Source of the DNA: Thermohalobaculum sp039027855
GTDB lineage: Bacteria; Pseudomonadota; Alphaproteobacteria; Rhodobacterales; Rhodobacteraceae
Reading direction: 5' to 3'
Length of the DNA stretch: 64,000 nucleotides
NCBI GenBank assembly: GCA_039027855.1
Contig: JBCCJI010000003.1
Location: 124,001-188,000, forward strand
Shown in pieces: positions 27,815 to 36,285 of this stretch. The stretch's first letter is position 1. Every line of letters starts with the position of its first letter. The position numbers were made by a program, and so were the translations under genes. The notes under the pieces are model-generated. The model made no database searches. It saw only the letters and a list, made by a program, of their open reading frames with translations, and was not told where the DNA came from.

Positions 27815-28714
27815 TCAATCGGCGGGCGAGGCCACCGCGTCGAGCGTGGTCCGGGGCGGATGGGACATCGCCGGCCGGAAGGGGAGGCTGCCATCCAGCG
27901 CCGCCCGCAGTGCCGGGTCGAGGGCACGGGCATCGACGGCCATCAGGTCGGGATAGCGGCCCTCCCCATCGACCTGTGCCGAGTGCAGGGCGAAGATCAG
28001 CCAGCGCGCGCCGTCGCGGAAGAACAGCGGCCCGCCCGAGGCGCCCGGCCCCATGTCGCAGCGGTGAAACAGCGTCTCGTCGTTGAACCAGGTGTGGATT
28101 GCGCAATCCACATGCGCCGAAAGCCGGTTGTCCGGGTCGCTGGTATAGCCGGCGCCGGTCAGGCTCAGTCGGTTGTCGCGGAGGATCGAGGCCGGGTCCT
28201 CCGGGTCGAGCACGGCCACATCCATCCAGCCATGCTCTGCGCCCACGGGCCGGGCCAGGCGCAGGAAGGCCCAGTCCTCGCCATCGACCTCGCTCGTCTC
28301 CACGAAGCGGATATCGTCGTAATCGGGCGCCACGGCGATCTCGGTGACGCGCACGCGGTCGAGATAGCCGATGGCATTGGCGCCGACCTCGAAATGCGCG
28401 GCGCTGTCGAGCACGCCCTCCTTGAACAAGCAGTGGGCCGCGGTCAGCACCAGATCGGGACCGACCAGCGTGCCCGAACACAGGTGACCTGCGAAATCGA
28501 CGCGCCCGATCATCCGCCAGGGAAGCAGCGCGGATTGTGGGAAGATGCGGTCGTCATGCTCGCGGAACTGCGGCAGCATCGGCACGGCGCCATCGGCGCG
28601 CGCTACATGGCGCTGATAGGCCTCGTAGCCCTTGACCGCGACGAGCAGGGCCACGAGGGCACCGATCACCGCCCACCACCCCGCGGTGCTGCTCTGCGTC
28701 GATCTGGAGGTCAT
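27815..28714 (-). CDS. Membrane-anchored trypsin-like serine protease
   Basis: A 299-residue S1-family protease with an N-terminal membrane anchor (WWAVIGALVALLVAVKGYEA, about residues 14-33) and the catalytic domain outside the cytoplasm. The triad is visible: His in LTAAHC (about residue 99), Asp in EDWAFLRL (about 147) and Ser in GPGASGGPLF (about 226). Cysteines near AGHLCSGT and AAHC can form the usual disulfide. The substrate is unknown. The ATG at 28714 is chosen because upstream codons look non-coding. Its place between dnaA and dnaN is unusual. Confidence 0.85.
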   Translation of the reverse strand: MTSRSTQSSTAGWWAVIGALVALLVAVKGYEAYQRHVARADGAVPMLPQFREHDDRIFPQSALLPWRMIGRVDFAGHLCSGTLVGPDLVLTAAHCLFKEGVLDSAAHFEVGANAIGYLDRVRVTEIAVAPDYDDIRFVETSEVDGEDWAFLRLARPVGAEHGWMDVAVLDPEDPASILRDNRLSLTGAGYTSDPDNRLSAHVDCAIHTWFNDETLFHRCDMGPGASGGPLFFRDGARWLIFALHSAQVDGEGRYPDLMAVDARALDPALRAALDGSLPFRPAMSHPPRTTLDAVASPAD

Positions 28715-29267
28715 GGCGCGCCCCGTTCGATCCCGTCTTATGGCACCGGTCGCATGCGCCTGTGGAGGCAGTGTGGCACGAGGCGCAGGTGCTGGCTGGC
28801 ACGGGCCCGACGTCGCGTGTCGATGCGGCGACCGCACCTTAAGTTTTACCTTCGCACTAAAACCGAAGCGCCTGCCTGCCGAGGTCGCAGACAGACGCCT
28901 CTTGGAGCGGGTAACACTGACGGCAATGTTCTCGACATCTGCGGGAAATTCATCGCTGGCGATGGGCAGAGTCGGAACTTATGGGCAGCAGCAGCTTTGG
29001 CGTGTGGCTGCGCGTTCGAAGTGTTCTAACGAACTGAGCCACTCACGTTCCAAGAAACCAAGCCTGCAAGGATCGGCTTGGGCATTCCGTCGGCTTTCGA
29101 CACTTCAATCTGCATCTAGAACACAGGCTTTGATCACGCGTTCTGATCGAATTCAGAAAGCGATGAATTCGAGGTACTCTCGTGTTTACGCTCGCGGATA
29201 CAGCCCCCATCAAACGCGGAAGCTTAGTGGGATAATACAACCACTTCGTTTCACACGATGCCTCGGT
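28715..29267. other. 553-bp gap with falling GC content, no recognised gene
   Basis: GC drops steadily from the protease side towards the small gene downstream of dnaA, and the last 300 bp is among the most AT-rich DNA in the window. A forward frame stays open through most of it, but its translation looks non-coding. A site TTATCCCAC on the minus strand (about 29230) is two mismatches from a DnaA box. No RNA gene or insertion-sequence motif was identified. Confidence 0.4.
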
Positions 29268-29591
29268 TCATACGTCTCCAAACCACGAGACCAAAAAATG
29301 ATCAAATATTTGCAGCCCACCCAACGAGATAAAAATACCTCCGAAAATAAGACAAAACTTGGAAAGGTAAAAAGTCATAGTTTGATCAAATGTATACAAT
29401 CTCTTTTTATTCTTTAGGTCTTCAGCTAGTAGGCGGTAGGCTTCATCGCGCCACAGCGGTGTCTTGATACTAAACCTCTGCTTAGCTTCTTCAATTACAC
29501 CATGATCATAGCCAAATCCTGCACACAGACCCATCAACAAGGCGAAGACCCCGATAAAGAGCAGCAAGATGCCAAAGCCAAGAGTTGACAT
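29268..29591 (-). CDS. Small two-span membrane protein directly downstream of dnaA
   Basis: A 107-residue protein with an N-terminal membrane helix (GFGILLLFIGVFALLMGLCA) and a second near the C-terminus (FCLIFGGIFISLGGLQIF), with a basic, Lys-rich soluble loop between. No family is recognised. The ATG is 8 bp after the dnaA stop with no clear ribosome site, so it would depend on coupling to dnaA. Its GC content and codon choice (many AAA, TTT, ATA-type codons) differ sharply from its neighbours, pointing to foreign origin. Confidence 0.6.
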   Translation of the reverse strand: MSTLGFGILLLFIGVFALLMGLCAGFGYDHGVIEEAKQRFSIKTPLWRDEAYRLLAEDLKNKKRLYTFDQTMTFYLSKFCLIFGGIFISLGGLQIFDHFLVSWFGDV

Positions 29592-29599
29592 GCGTCTGA

Positions 29600-31051
29600 C
29601 TACGCCTCGAGCTGGCGGCGCAGGATCTCGATGTCTTCGGCAAGGTGCTCGTCGGTGGCGAGCAGTTCCTCGATCTTGCGCACGGCGTGCAGCACGGTGG
29701 TGTGGTCGCGCCCGCCGAAGGCCCGGCCGATCTCGGGCAGCGATTTGGTCGTCAGCATTTTCGCCAGATACATCGCGGTTTGGCGCGGGCGGGCGACGCT
29801 CCGCGAACGGCGCTCCGAGATCAGATCGTTCATGCGCAGATTATAGTGGCTCACCACCCGGCGCTTGATCTCGTCGATGGTGACCTTCTTGTCGTTCGAC
29901 CGCAGCAGGTCGGCGAGGCACTCGCGCGTCAGCTCCATGTCGACCGGGCGCCCGGCATAAGAGGCATGGGCAAAGAGCCGGGTAAGCGCCCCCTCCAGCA
30001 CGCGGACATTCGACGAGATCCGCTGTGCCAGCAGTTCGAGCACCTTGGGGTCCAGCCCGACACCGGGATGGGCCATAGCGGCCTTCTCGGCCTTGGCCTG
30101 CAGGATGCCGAGACGCAGTTCGTAATCGGCGGGATGAATGTCGACCACCAGACCCCATTGCAGGCGCGAGCGGATGCGCTCCTCCAGCCCGTCGATGCGG
30201 TCGGGGCTGTTGTCCGCCGACAGCACGATCTGCTTCTTCTGATCGATCAAGGCATTGAAGGTGTGGAAGAATTCCTCCTGCGTCGAGTCCTTGCCCGCGA
30301 TGTATTGCACATCGTCAACCATCAGCACATCGACCGAGCGGAACTGCTCCTTGAAGGTGATGGTGTCCCGCTCGCGGAGCGCCCGGACAAAGCGGTACAT
30401 GAACTGCTCGGCTGAGAGATAGACGACATGGGCCTGGGGCCGCGTGGCGCGCAGCTCCCAGGCGATCGCGTGCATCAGGTGGGTTTTGCCAAGACCGACC
30501 CCGCCATGCAGAAAAACCGGGTTGAAGGCCGCATCGGCGCTCTCAGCCACGCGGCGAGCGGCGGCATGGGCCAGTTCGTTGGGCTTGCCGACGATGAAAC
30601 TGTCGAAGGTGTAGCGCGTATCGAGCGGCGCACTCTCCAGCCGGGCGGCATCATCGCCCGACGGTCCGTACTGAGACGCAGACGCAGACGCAGTCGAAGT
30701 CGCCGGCTGAGAAGAAGGCCCAGACGCAACCGCCGGGGCACCAGGTTCACCGATGACGGCGGGCGTGGGCAGCGGCGGTGCGTTCTCCACCCTGATCCGG
30801 CGGAGCGACGGGTGCTCGAGGCGCAGCGCCCGCAGGATCGCCGTGCCAAAGCTCCGCTCCACCCAGTCGGCCAGAAACCGGGTCGGCGCCGCAAAGCGGG
30901 CGCAGTCGTCCTCGACTGCGGTCAGGCGGATATCGCTCAGCCAACGGTCCACGGAATCATCGCCCATCTCACGCCGCAGTGCCGGGAGCGTCCGCGCCCA
31001 GAGCGCGTCGTTGGTCTCGCTCCAATCTGCTGGCTGCGGTGTTGATGGCAT
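29600..31051 (-). CDS. dnaA: Chromosomal replication initiator protein DnaA
   Basis: Initiator ATPase that opens oriC, 483 residues. Domain I is at about 1-90, a low-complexity linker rich in Ser, Ala and Pro at 91-140, and the AAA+ domain has Walker A GGVGLGKT at 183-190 and Walker B VLMVDDVQYI. Domain IV carries the DNA-binding signature AFGGRDHTTVLHAVRKIEEL near the C-terminus. The ATG at 31051 follows AAGGGGG. Codons upstream to 31132 read poorly and are excluded. Confidence 0.98.
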   Translation of the reverse strand: MPSTPQPADWSETNDALWARTLPALRREMGDDSVDRWLSDIRLTAVEDDCARFAAPTRFLADWVERSFGTAILRALRLEHPSLRRIRVENAPPLPTPAVIGEPGAPAVASGPSSQPATSTASASASQYGPSGDDAARLESAPLDTRYTFDSFIVGKPNELAHAAARRVAESADAAFNPVFLHGGVGLGKTHLMHAIAWELRATRPQAHVVYLSAEQFMYRFVRALRERDTITFKEQFRSVDVLMVDDVQYIAGKDSTQEEFFHTFNALIDQKKQIVLSADNSPDRIDGLEERIRSRLQWGLVVDIHPADYELRLGILQAKAEKAAMAHPGVGLDPKVLELLAQRISSNVRVLEGALTRLFAHASYAGRPVDMELTRECLADLLRSNDKKVTIDEIKRRVVSHYNLRMNDLISERRSRSVARPRQTAMYLAKMLTTKSLPEIGRAFGGRDHTTVLHAVRKIEELLATDEHLAEDIEILRRQLEA

Positions 31052-31153
31052 GTCCCGGGGCCCCCTTACCTTACTCACGTCAACCGTCGTCAAATCGTCT
31101 GAGACAGGTGGACCGGCTGTGCCACCTCCCAAAAGTCGGTGCGGTTTGGATTG

Positions 31154-31624
31154 TTAACTCTGCCGCCAGGGCAGGCCGCTAACCTTCCAGCCATTCACCG
31201 ATCCGCGATGGCCCTCGCCATCGAGGTCCCCCTCGAATCCCTCGCTGACGTTGATGACCCGGGAGAGATTTCCGGCGGCGGGCAGACGCCCGGCCATCGC
31301 CTCTCCCGCCACGGCACGCGCGGCGGTCATCGAGCGCATGCCCGAGCGACAGATGAAGAGAAGGTCGGCCGCCTCGTTGCCATCGGTCTCGAGATGGGCC
31401 GAAAGGTCGTCGATAAAGGCCGGGTTGGGCACGTTGGTCGGGAAAGAGAACAATTCGATCTGCCAGAGCCTGCGGCCGAAGGGCCCCAGATCCGGCACGC
31501 CGACAAAGGCCCATTCAGCCTTGCTGCGCACATCGATCATCCGGACGCTGGCGTCGTTTCGCATCAATTCCGCCGCCTCCGCGGGCGTTACCTCGTCGAT
31601 GCGTATCTCGCTCTTCACCGGCAT
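31154..31624 (-). CDS. Rhodanese-domain protein
   Basis: A 156-residue single rhodanese domain. It has VRMIDVRSKAEWAFVGVPDL (about residues 27-46) and the active-site loop ICRSGMRSM with the catalytic cysteine at about residue 92. It transfers sulfur or acts as a persulfide carrier; the partner is unknown. It lies between dnaA and the candidate origin and is read towards dnaA, 102 bp upstream. Confidence 0.9.
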   Translation of the reverse strand: MPVKSEIRIDEVTPAEAAELMRNDASVRMIDVRSKAEWAFVGVPDLGPFGRRLWQIELFSFPTNVPNPAFIDDLSAHLETDGNEAADLLFICRSGMRSMTAARAVAGEAMAGRLPAAGNLSRVINVSEGFEGDLDGEGHRGSVNGWKVSGLPWRQS

Positions 31625-31920
31625 GCGTTCCCTCTTCTTCCTTCGGGAGCCCTGACTAGGCCGGTGACGGGATTCGCTCTAGAAGAAAATCACGGAAAAC
31701 TTCGTAAAAAATCCGTTGCCGAACGGGTGTATCTAGGGGTGACGACACAGTCGTTGCGATTCGCTATAGTTGTGGATTACTTACATAGTATTTCAGCAAC
31801 ACGTGAGGCGCTGCCACGCTGACCTGATGCAAGTTGCGGGAGACTATTGCGCTACAGGCTGGATCAGCAACGGGTACGTTTCGCGAACACGTCGTTTTTA
31901 TGTCTAAGGTATGAAACGCA
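31625..31920. other. Candidate replication origin region (AT-richer gap between rhodanese gene and rpsT)
   Basis: The gap between the rhodanese gene and rpsT is clearly more AT-rich than flanking DNA, with runs such as AAGAAAATCACGGAAAAC and GTAAAAAATCC at 31680-31715. One near-match to a DnaA box, TGTGGATTA (complement TAATCCACA, one mismatch), lies at 31771-31779. Its place beside dnaA, with conserved neighbours, fits an origin, but one imperfect box is weak evidence. It may be only the promoter region of the rhodanese and dnaA genes. Confidence 0.35.
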
Positions 31921-31926
31921 ACAAGA

Positions 31927-31957
31927 AAGGGCGCCGCGAAGCTCTCGCAGCACCCTT
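31927..31957 (-). terminator. Intrinsic terminator of rpsT
   Basis: On the minus strand, AAGGGTGC pairs with GCGCCCTT (one G-U pair) and an inner GCGA/TCGC extends the stem. TTCTTGTT follows the stem. It lies about 70 bp after the rpsT stop. Confidence 0.65.
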
Positions 31958-32024
31958 CGATAAACGTCGACATCGGTCATTCCCGTCGCCGCCCTCACAG
32001 GCGGTCGACAGCCTGCCTGCGCGC

Positions 32025-32288
32025 TCAGCCGAGTTTGGCGATGCGCTGATGCAGCCGCGAAATCTTACGGCTCGCGGTGTTGCGGTGCATGATGCCCTTG
32101 GATGCGCCGCGCATGATCTCGGGCTGAGCCGCCTGCAGCGCGTCGAGCGCCTGCTTCTGGTCGCCGGCGACAATCGCTTCTTCCACCTTGCGGATGAAGC
32201 TGCGCACGCGCGAGCGGCGCATGGTGTTTACCTGGGTGCGCTTTTCGATCTGGCGAACGCGCTTGCGGGCCTGAGGCGAATTGGCCAT
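32025..32288 (-). CDS. rpsT: 30S ribosomal protein S20
   Basis: An 87-residue basic helical protein that binds 16S rRNA. The start MANSPQARKRVRQIEKRTQV and the end SRKISRLHQRIAKLG are typical of S20. It lies upstream of dnaA, an arrangement common in Rhodobacterales. A terminator follows. Confidence 0.97.
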   Translation of the reverse strand: MANSPQARKRVRQIEKRTQVNTMRRSRVRSFIRKVEEAIVAGDQKQALDALQAAQPEIMRGASKGIMHRNTASRKISRLHQRIAKLG

Positions 32289-32413
32289 GTCCGAAACATC
32301 CCGTTTGTGACGTGAGGCGTGGGCGATAGCCGATCATGCCCGGCCGGTCAACGCCTCGCACCACCGCCGCCTTGCGGAACAAGGCCCGGTGCGCGGCCCG
32401 CTGTGTTGCAGGC

Positions 32414-33190
32414 TCACTTGCCGCGGAACTTCGGCGTCCGTTTCTCGGCAAAAGCGTCCATGCCTTCGATCCGGTCCTCGGTCGCGAACAGGGCATGGAA
32501 AAGGCGGCGTTCAAAGCGCACGCCCTCGCTGAGCGTCGTCTCGTAGGAGCGGTTGACCGCTTCCTTGGTGGCCATCACGGCGAGCGGCGCCTTGTCGGCG
32601 ATCTTCTGGGCAATGGCGATGGCCTCGTCGACCAGGTTCTCGGCCGGGAACAGGCGGCTGACGAGGCCCGAGCGCTCGGCCTCCTCGGCATCCATGAAGC
32701 GGCCGGTCAGGTTCATGTCCATCGCCTTGGACTTGCCGACAAAGCGGGTGAGCCGCTGCGAGCCGCCGGCTCCGGGCATGACGCCCAAGTTGATCTCGGG
32801 CTGGCCAAACTTGGCGTTGTCGGCGGCCACGATGAAATCGCACATCATCGCCAGCTCGCAGCCCCCGCCGAGGGCATAGCCGCCGACCGCTGCGATGACG
32901 GGCTTGCGCACGCGCGTCACCGTCTCCCACTCGGCCGTGATGAAGTCATCGCGATAGACGTCGACGAAGGTTTTCGGCCGCATCTCCTTGATGTCGGCAC
33001 CGGCGGCAAAGGCCTTCTCATTGCCGGTGATCACGATGGCGCCGATGTTCTCGTCAGCATCGGCCTTCTCCAGCGCCGTGCCCAGCTCGCGCATCAGCGC
33101 GGCGTTCAGCGCGTTCATCGCTTCGGGGCGATCGAGGCGGATCAGCACGACATGCTCGCGCTTCTCGACGATGATGTTCTCGTAGGCCAT
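32414..33190 (-). CDS. Enoyl-CoA hydratase
   Basis: A 258-residue crotonase-family enzyme that adds water to trans-2-enoyl-CoA. It shows the CoA-binding AFAAGADIKEM (about residues 60-70), the oxyanion loop GYALGGGCELAMMCD (about residues 104-118), and both catalytic glutamates in the usual settings (CELAMM, and NLGVMPGAGGSQRL). Probably used in fatty-acid or amino-acid breakdown. It lies between rpsT and mutM, an order seen in many Rhodobacterales. Confidence 0.93.
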   Translation of the reverse strand: MAYENIIVEKREHVVLIRLDRPEAMNALNAALMRELGTALEKADADENIGAIVITGNEKAFAAGADIKEMRPKTFVDVYRDDFITAEWETVTRVRKPVIAAVGGYALGGGCELAMMCDFIVAADNAKFGQPEINLGVMPGAGGSQRLTRFVGKSKAMDMNLTGRFMDAEEAERSGLVSRLFPAENLVDEAIAIAQKIADKAPLAVMATKEAVNRSYETTLSEGVRFERRLFHALFATEDRIEGMDAFAEKRTPKFRGK

Positions 33191-33349
33191 GACCGCTCCC
33201 GGGGCTCGGTTGTCGGAACCGCGGCTGTGTAGCGGCGGGCCATGGGCCGATCAAGCGCGGGGCGCCGGTTCCGAAATGCCTTCCCACAGGCTGAAGGCCC
33301 ACAGGCTGGAGGCGAAGGGTCAGGTACCCGCCCGAGCGGACCGGGCCTC

Positions 33350-34375
33350 TCAGCGCTGGCAGCGCGAGCAATAGAAGGTCGAGCGGCCCGATTGCACGAT
33401 GCGCAGGATCTTGCCGGAGCAGTTCGCTGAGCGGCAGGGCTCACCTTCGCGGCCATAGGCGCGAAAGGCGTGCTGGAAATAGCCGAGCTCACCGTCGGCA
33501 TGGCGATAATCGCGGAGCGTCGAGCCGCCGGCGGCGATGGCTTCCTGCAGCGTGTCGCGGATCTCGACGGCCAGCCGCTCGATCCGGGCGCGGCCGATGG
33601 TGCCCGCGATGCGCCGGGGGTGGATGCCCGCCCGGTGCAGTGCTTCGCAGACATAAATGTTGCCAAGACCCGCCACCATGCGCTGATCGAGCAGCGCGGC
33701 CTTGATCGGCGTCGCCTTGCCCGCCAGCCGCTCGGCCAGCACCGCGCCCGAGAACGCGTTCGAGAGCGGTTCCGGGCCGAGCCGGGCGAACCAGGGATGC
33801 GCCGCGATATCCGCGGTCGGCCACAGATCCATCGCCCCGAACCGCCGGGCGTCATTATAGACCAGCCGCTGGGCGCGGTCGGTCTCGGCAATCACGTGGT
33901 CATGGGGGCCGTGCCCCGCATCGCCGGCGGCCACATGGATGAACCCGCCGAGCATCTCCAGCGGCGCATCGCCTTCGGCTCTCGCCGTGTCCCCGAGGTT
34001 AGCCCCGTCGTCAGCACCGGCAGGGCTCTCGGCACTGCTCTCCGTGTGCTTATCAGCACCGTTGCAGACGCACTCCGCTCCGGCGGCGTCGTTCTCGACC
34101 TCGGTCGCGGGGCCGACCAGCACCCGGCCGGTCATGCCAAGGTGGATGATCCAGGTCTCGGCCGGCGCGGCATCGGCGGGGTCGAGGGCCACCAGGATGT
34201 ATTTCGAGCGGCGGTCGAGACGGGCAACGCGCCGGCCCGTCAGGCGCTCGGCAAATCGTTCGGGCAGGGGCCAGCGCAGATCGGCGCGGCGTTGGACGAC
34301 ACGGCGCAACACCGCCCCCTCCAGCACAGGGGCGAGGCCCCGTTTCACCGTTTCGACCTCGGGCAGTTCCGGCAT
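33350..34375 (-). CDS. mutM: Formamidopyrimidine-DNA glycosylase with a long insertion
   Basis: Removes oxidised purines such as 8-oxoguanine and cuts the abasic site. The 341-residue protein begins MPELPEVETVKRGL with the catalytic Pro2 and Glu3. It has Lys58 in RSKYIL and the C-terminal Cys4 zinc finger (CRSANC ... CSRC) with the arginine in GRSTFYC. It is about 55-60 residues longer than usual. The extra part (about residues 90-153) is rich in Ala, Gly, Glu and Asp, lies in the N-terminal beta domain before the HDHV motif, and is probably a disordered loop. All catalytic residues are kept. Confidence 0.95.
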   Translation of the reverse strand: MPELPEVETVKRGLAPVLEGAVLRRVVQRRADLRWPLPERFAERLTGRRVARLDRRSKYILVALDPADAAPAETWIIHLGMTGRVLVGPATEVENDAAGAECVCNGADKHTESSAESPAGADDGANLGDTARAEGDAPLEMLGGFIHVAAGDAGHGPHDHVIAETDRAQRLVYNDARRFGAMDLWPTADIAAHPWFARLGPEPLSNAFSGAVLAERLAGKATPIKAALLDQRMVAGLGNIYVCEALHRAGIHPRRIAGTIGRARIERLAVEIRDTLQEAIAAGGSTLRDYRHADGELGYFQHAFRAYGREGEPCRSANCSGKILRIVQSGRSTFYCSRCQR

Positions 34376-34626
34376 CGTGCTGGCGCACCCTGTCTGCTTT
34401 GCCGCCCCGCGGGCCGCATCCTTCAAGACCGTGCGGCCCGTTTATTTCGTCCGCTCACGCCCGGCGTGAAACCTGTGACATCGCCGTGAGAGCGACGCAA
34501 CACGGCCAGCAGCCGCAGGATCGAAGCTTACCTATGCGTCACACCGGCGCCGCGATCGGCGACCGAGGAGAGACGCAGGATAGAACGCCCCAGCACAGGG
34601 CTGCCAACGCCAGGAAGGAATGCACC

Positions 34627-35130
34627 ATGGCCGAGACCACGATGACCCGCCCGACCGCCGCCATCATGCCTGAGATCAGCATCAACACCGTGCTGAGCGT
34701 GATCGTCGCCGGCGCCCTCGCCACCGCGGCCTTCGATCTGGTCGGCCAGGTGATTTCGCCCTTCACCGGCAATTCGGCGCTGGCGCCGGTCGGGCTGGCA
34801 CAGGGCACCTGGAACACGGTGTTCGGCGACGCAACCAAGGCCCATGGCTACATGCTGCACCTGATCGCGGGGCTGATCGCCTACCCCGCCGGCTGGCTGT
34901 TCTTCTGGGAGCCGGTGCAGCGCCGTGTGATGCCGGGCCTGCATTGGACCCTGTCCTCGGCGATCTACGGCGCCGTGCTCTGGGTCTTCGCGCTTTACGT
35001 CATGGCGCATCTGGTGGTGGGGATGCCCGCCTTCCTGAACTTCTCCAACATCACCTGGGTGGCGCTGGTCGGCCATGTCGTCTTTGGGGTGGTCGCGGCT
35101 GCGGGCCTCCGCCTGCGCGTCTCGCTCTGA
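34627..35130 (+). CDS. Four-span membrane protein, unknown function
   Basis: A 167-residue protein with four predicted membrane helices: about 20-45 (INTVLSVIVAGALATAAFDL), 75-95 (LHLIAGLIAYPAGWLFFW), 108-130 (AIYGAVLWVFALYVMAHLV) and 140-165. The ATG is preceded by CAGGAAGGA. Histidines in HGYMLHL and AHLVVG might bind a cofactor, but no family is recognised. It is the only forward gene between mutM and the Rrf2 regulator gene. Confidence 0.65.
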   Translation: MAETTMTRPTAAIMPEISINTVLSVIVAGALATAAFDLVGQVISPFTGNSALAPVGLAQGTWNTVFGDATKAHGYMLHLIAGLIAYPAGWLFFWEPVQRRVMPGLHWTLSSAIYGAVLWVFALYVMAHLVVGMPAFLNFSNITWVALVGHVVFGVVAAAGLRLRVSL

Positions 35131-35260
35131 CCCCGCCTCGCCTAACGCCGGTCTAAAGCCCGGGTCGGGTGCCCAACACGCGCAAAATGATCCCCGCGCC
35201 ACGATACCGGCTCGACGAGACAGAGGGAGGCAGGGTGGAAACCCTGTCTCTCAACCGTTT

Positions 35261-35713
35261 TCAGATGTTGTAATCGGTGGTGGGCTTGATGCCGAGCGGC
35301 ACGCCCTCCTCGCGGGCGCGGCGGCAGAGATCCTCGATCGTGATCGCGTCCAGCCGGTCCAGCAGCGCGTCGCGCGTCTCGGTCCAGAGCGGTTGGATGA
35401 TCCGCTCGCCCAGCGCCGAGCCCGAGAGCGGTTCCGCATCCTGCTCTGCATCCAGCTGCTCCACCACGCGGACGATATCGCCGACCGTGATGCGCCGCCG
35501 CTCCCGCGCCAGCGTATAGCCGCCTTTCGGGCCCCGCACACCCTTGAGGATGCCGTGGTGCACGAAGGACTGCATCACGTGTTCCAGATATCGGTTCGGG
35601 ATCCCCTGCCTGCGCGTGATGTCCTTGGACTGCACCGGATCGGGCCGCGCGTTATAGGCGACGTCGAGCACCGCCTCGAGCGCCAGCATGGTTTTGCGCG
35701 ATAGCCTCAGCAT
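35261..35713 (-). CDS. Rrf2-family transcriptional regulator
   Basis: A 150-residue winged-helix protein beginning MLRLSRKTMLALEAVLDVAYNARP, with the recognition helix region IPNRYLEHVMQSFVHHGILK and the wing VRGPKGGYTLAR. Iron-sulfur Rrf2 regulators such as IscR and RirA need three cysteines in the C-terminal half. Only one cysteine (EDLCRRAR, about residue 133) is present here, so it probably does not hold the usual cluster. Targets are unknown. A TATAAT box lies about 93 bp upstream. Confidence 0.9.
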   Translation of the reverse strand: MLRLSRKTMLALEAVLDVAYNARPDPVQSKDITRRQGIPNRYLEHVMQSFVHHGILKGVRGPKGGYTLARERRRITVGDIVRVVEQLDAEQDAEPLSGSALGERIIQPLWTETRDALLDRLDAITIEDLCRRAREEGVPLGIKPTTDYNI

Positions 35714-35805
35714 TCGTCTTTCCTTCCCGGCCTCTCACGGCCGGTGTCGTCCGTCTCGTCGTGTGTGACGCCTGGGAAGGTGCCTCCATCCCGTTGCAAA
35801 TGAAC

Positions 35806-35811
35806 ATTATA
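35806..35811 (-). promoter_or_regulatory. Possible -10 box of the Rrf2 gene
   Basis: A perfect TATAAT on the minus strand in AT-rich DNA, about 93 bp before the Rrf2 start, right at the 3' end of dut. TTGGAT 15 bp upstream is a poor -35 match, so the assignment is tentative. Confidence 0.35.
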
Positions 35812-35812
35812 A

Positions 35813-36283
35813 TCACTGGCCGGTGGATCCAAACCCACCAGACCCCCGTTTTGTCTCATCAAGGTGCGCGACCGGGGTCAGTGTGACGGCGGTGACGGGC
35901 GCCACCACCAGCTGTGCGATCCGTTCGCCATGGGCGATCCGGTAGGTCTCGGGCCCCAGATTGACGAGCAGAACGCCGATTTCGCCCCGATAATCGGCAT
36001 CGATCGTGCCAGGCGCATTCAGCACGGTGACCCCATGGCGCGCGGCAAGGCCCGAGCGTGGCCTGACCTGCCCCTCGAACCCCTCTGGGATGGCCATGGC
36101 AAGACCGGTGGGCACGGTGACCCGCCCAAGCGGGGGCAGGGCCAGCCCCTCCTCCCGGTCGGCGGGCGCGAGGCAGGCCCTGAGGTCCAGCCCCGCCGCC
36201 CCCGCCGTCGCCTGCACCGGCAGATCCAGGGCCGGATCATGCCCCGCGAGGCGCATGAGCGGGATGGTGATCGGCGCCGCCAT
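35813..36283 (-). CDS. dut: Deoxyuridine 5'-triphosphate nucleotidohydrolase
   Basis: Cleaves dUTP to dUMP and keeps uracil out of DNA. The 156-residue trimeric dUTPase shows its motifs: AGLDLRA (motif 1), PRSGLA (motif 2), GTIDADYRGEI (motif 3), GERIAQLV (motif 4) and RGSGGFGSTG (motif 5) at the C-terminus. The ATG is 2 bp after the coaBC stop, so the two genes are coupled. Confidence 0.97.
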   Translation of the reverse strand: MAAPITIPLMRLAGHDPALDLPVQATAGAAGLDLRACLAPADREEGLALPPLGRVTVPTGLAMAIPEGFEGQVRPRSGLAARHGVTVLNAPGTIDADYRGEIGVLLVNLGPETYRIAHGERIAQLVVAPVTAVTLTPVAHLDETKRGSGGFGSTGQ

Positions 36284-36285
36284 GC

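Noticed and set aside
28632..29417. Long forward open frame through the AT-rich gap
   Set aside because: Its translation has no recognisable domain, runs antisense through the start of the protease gene, and lacks a ribosome site. It looks like chance.
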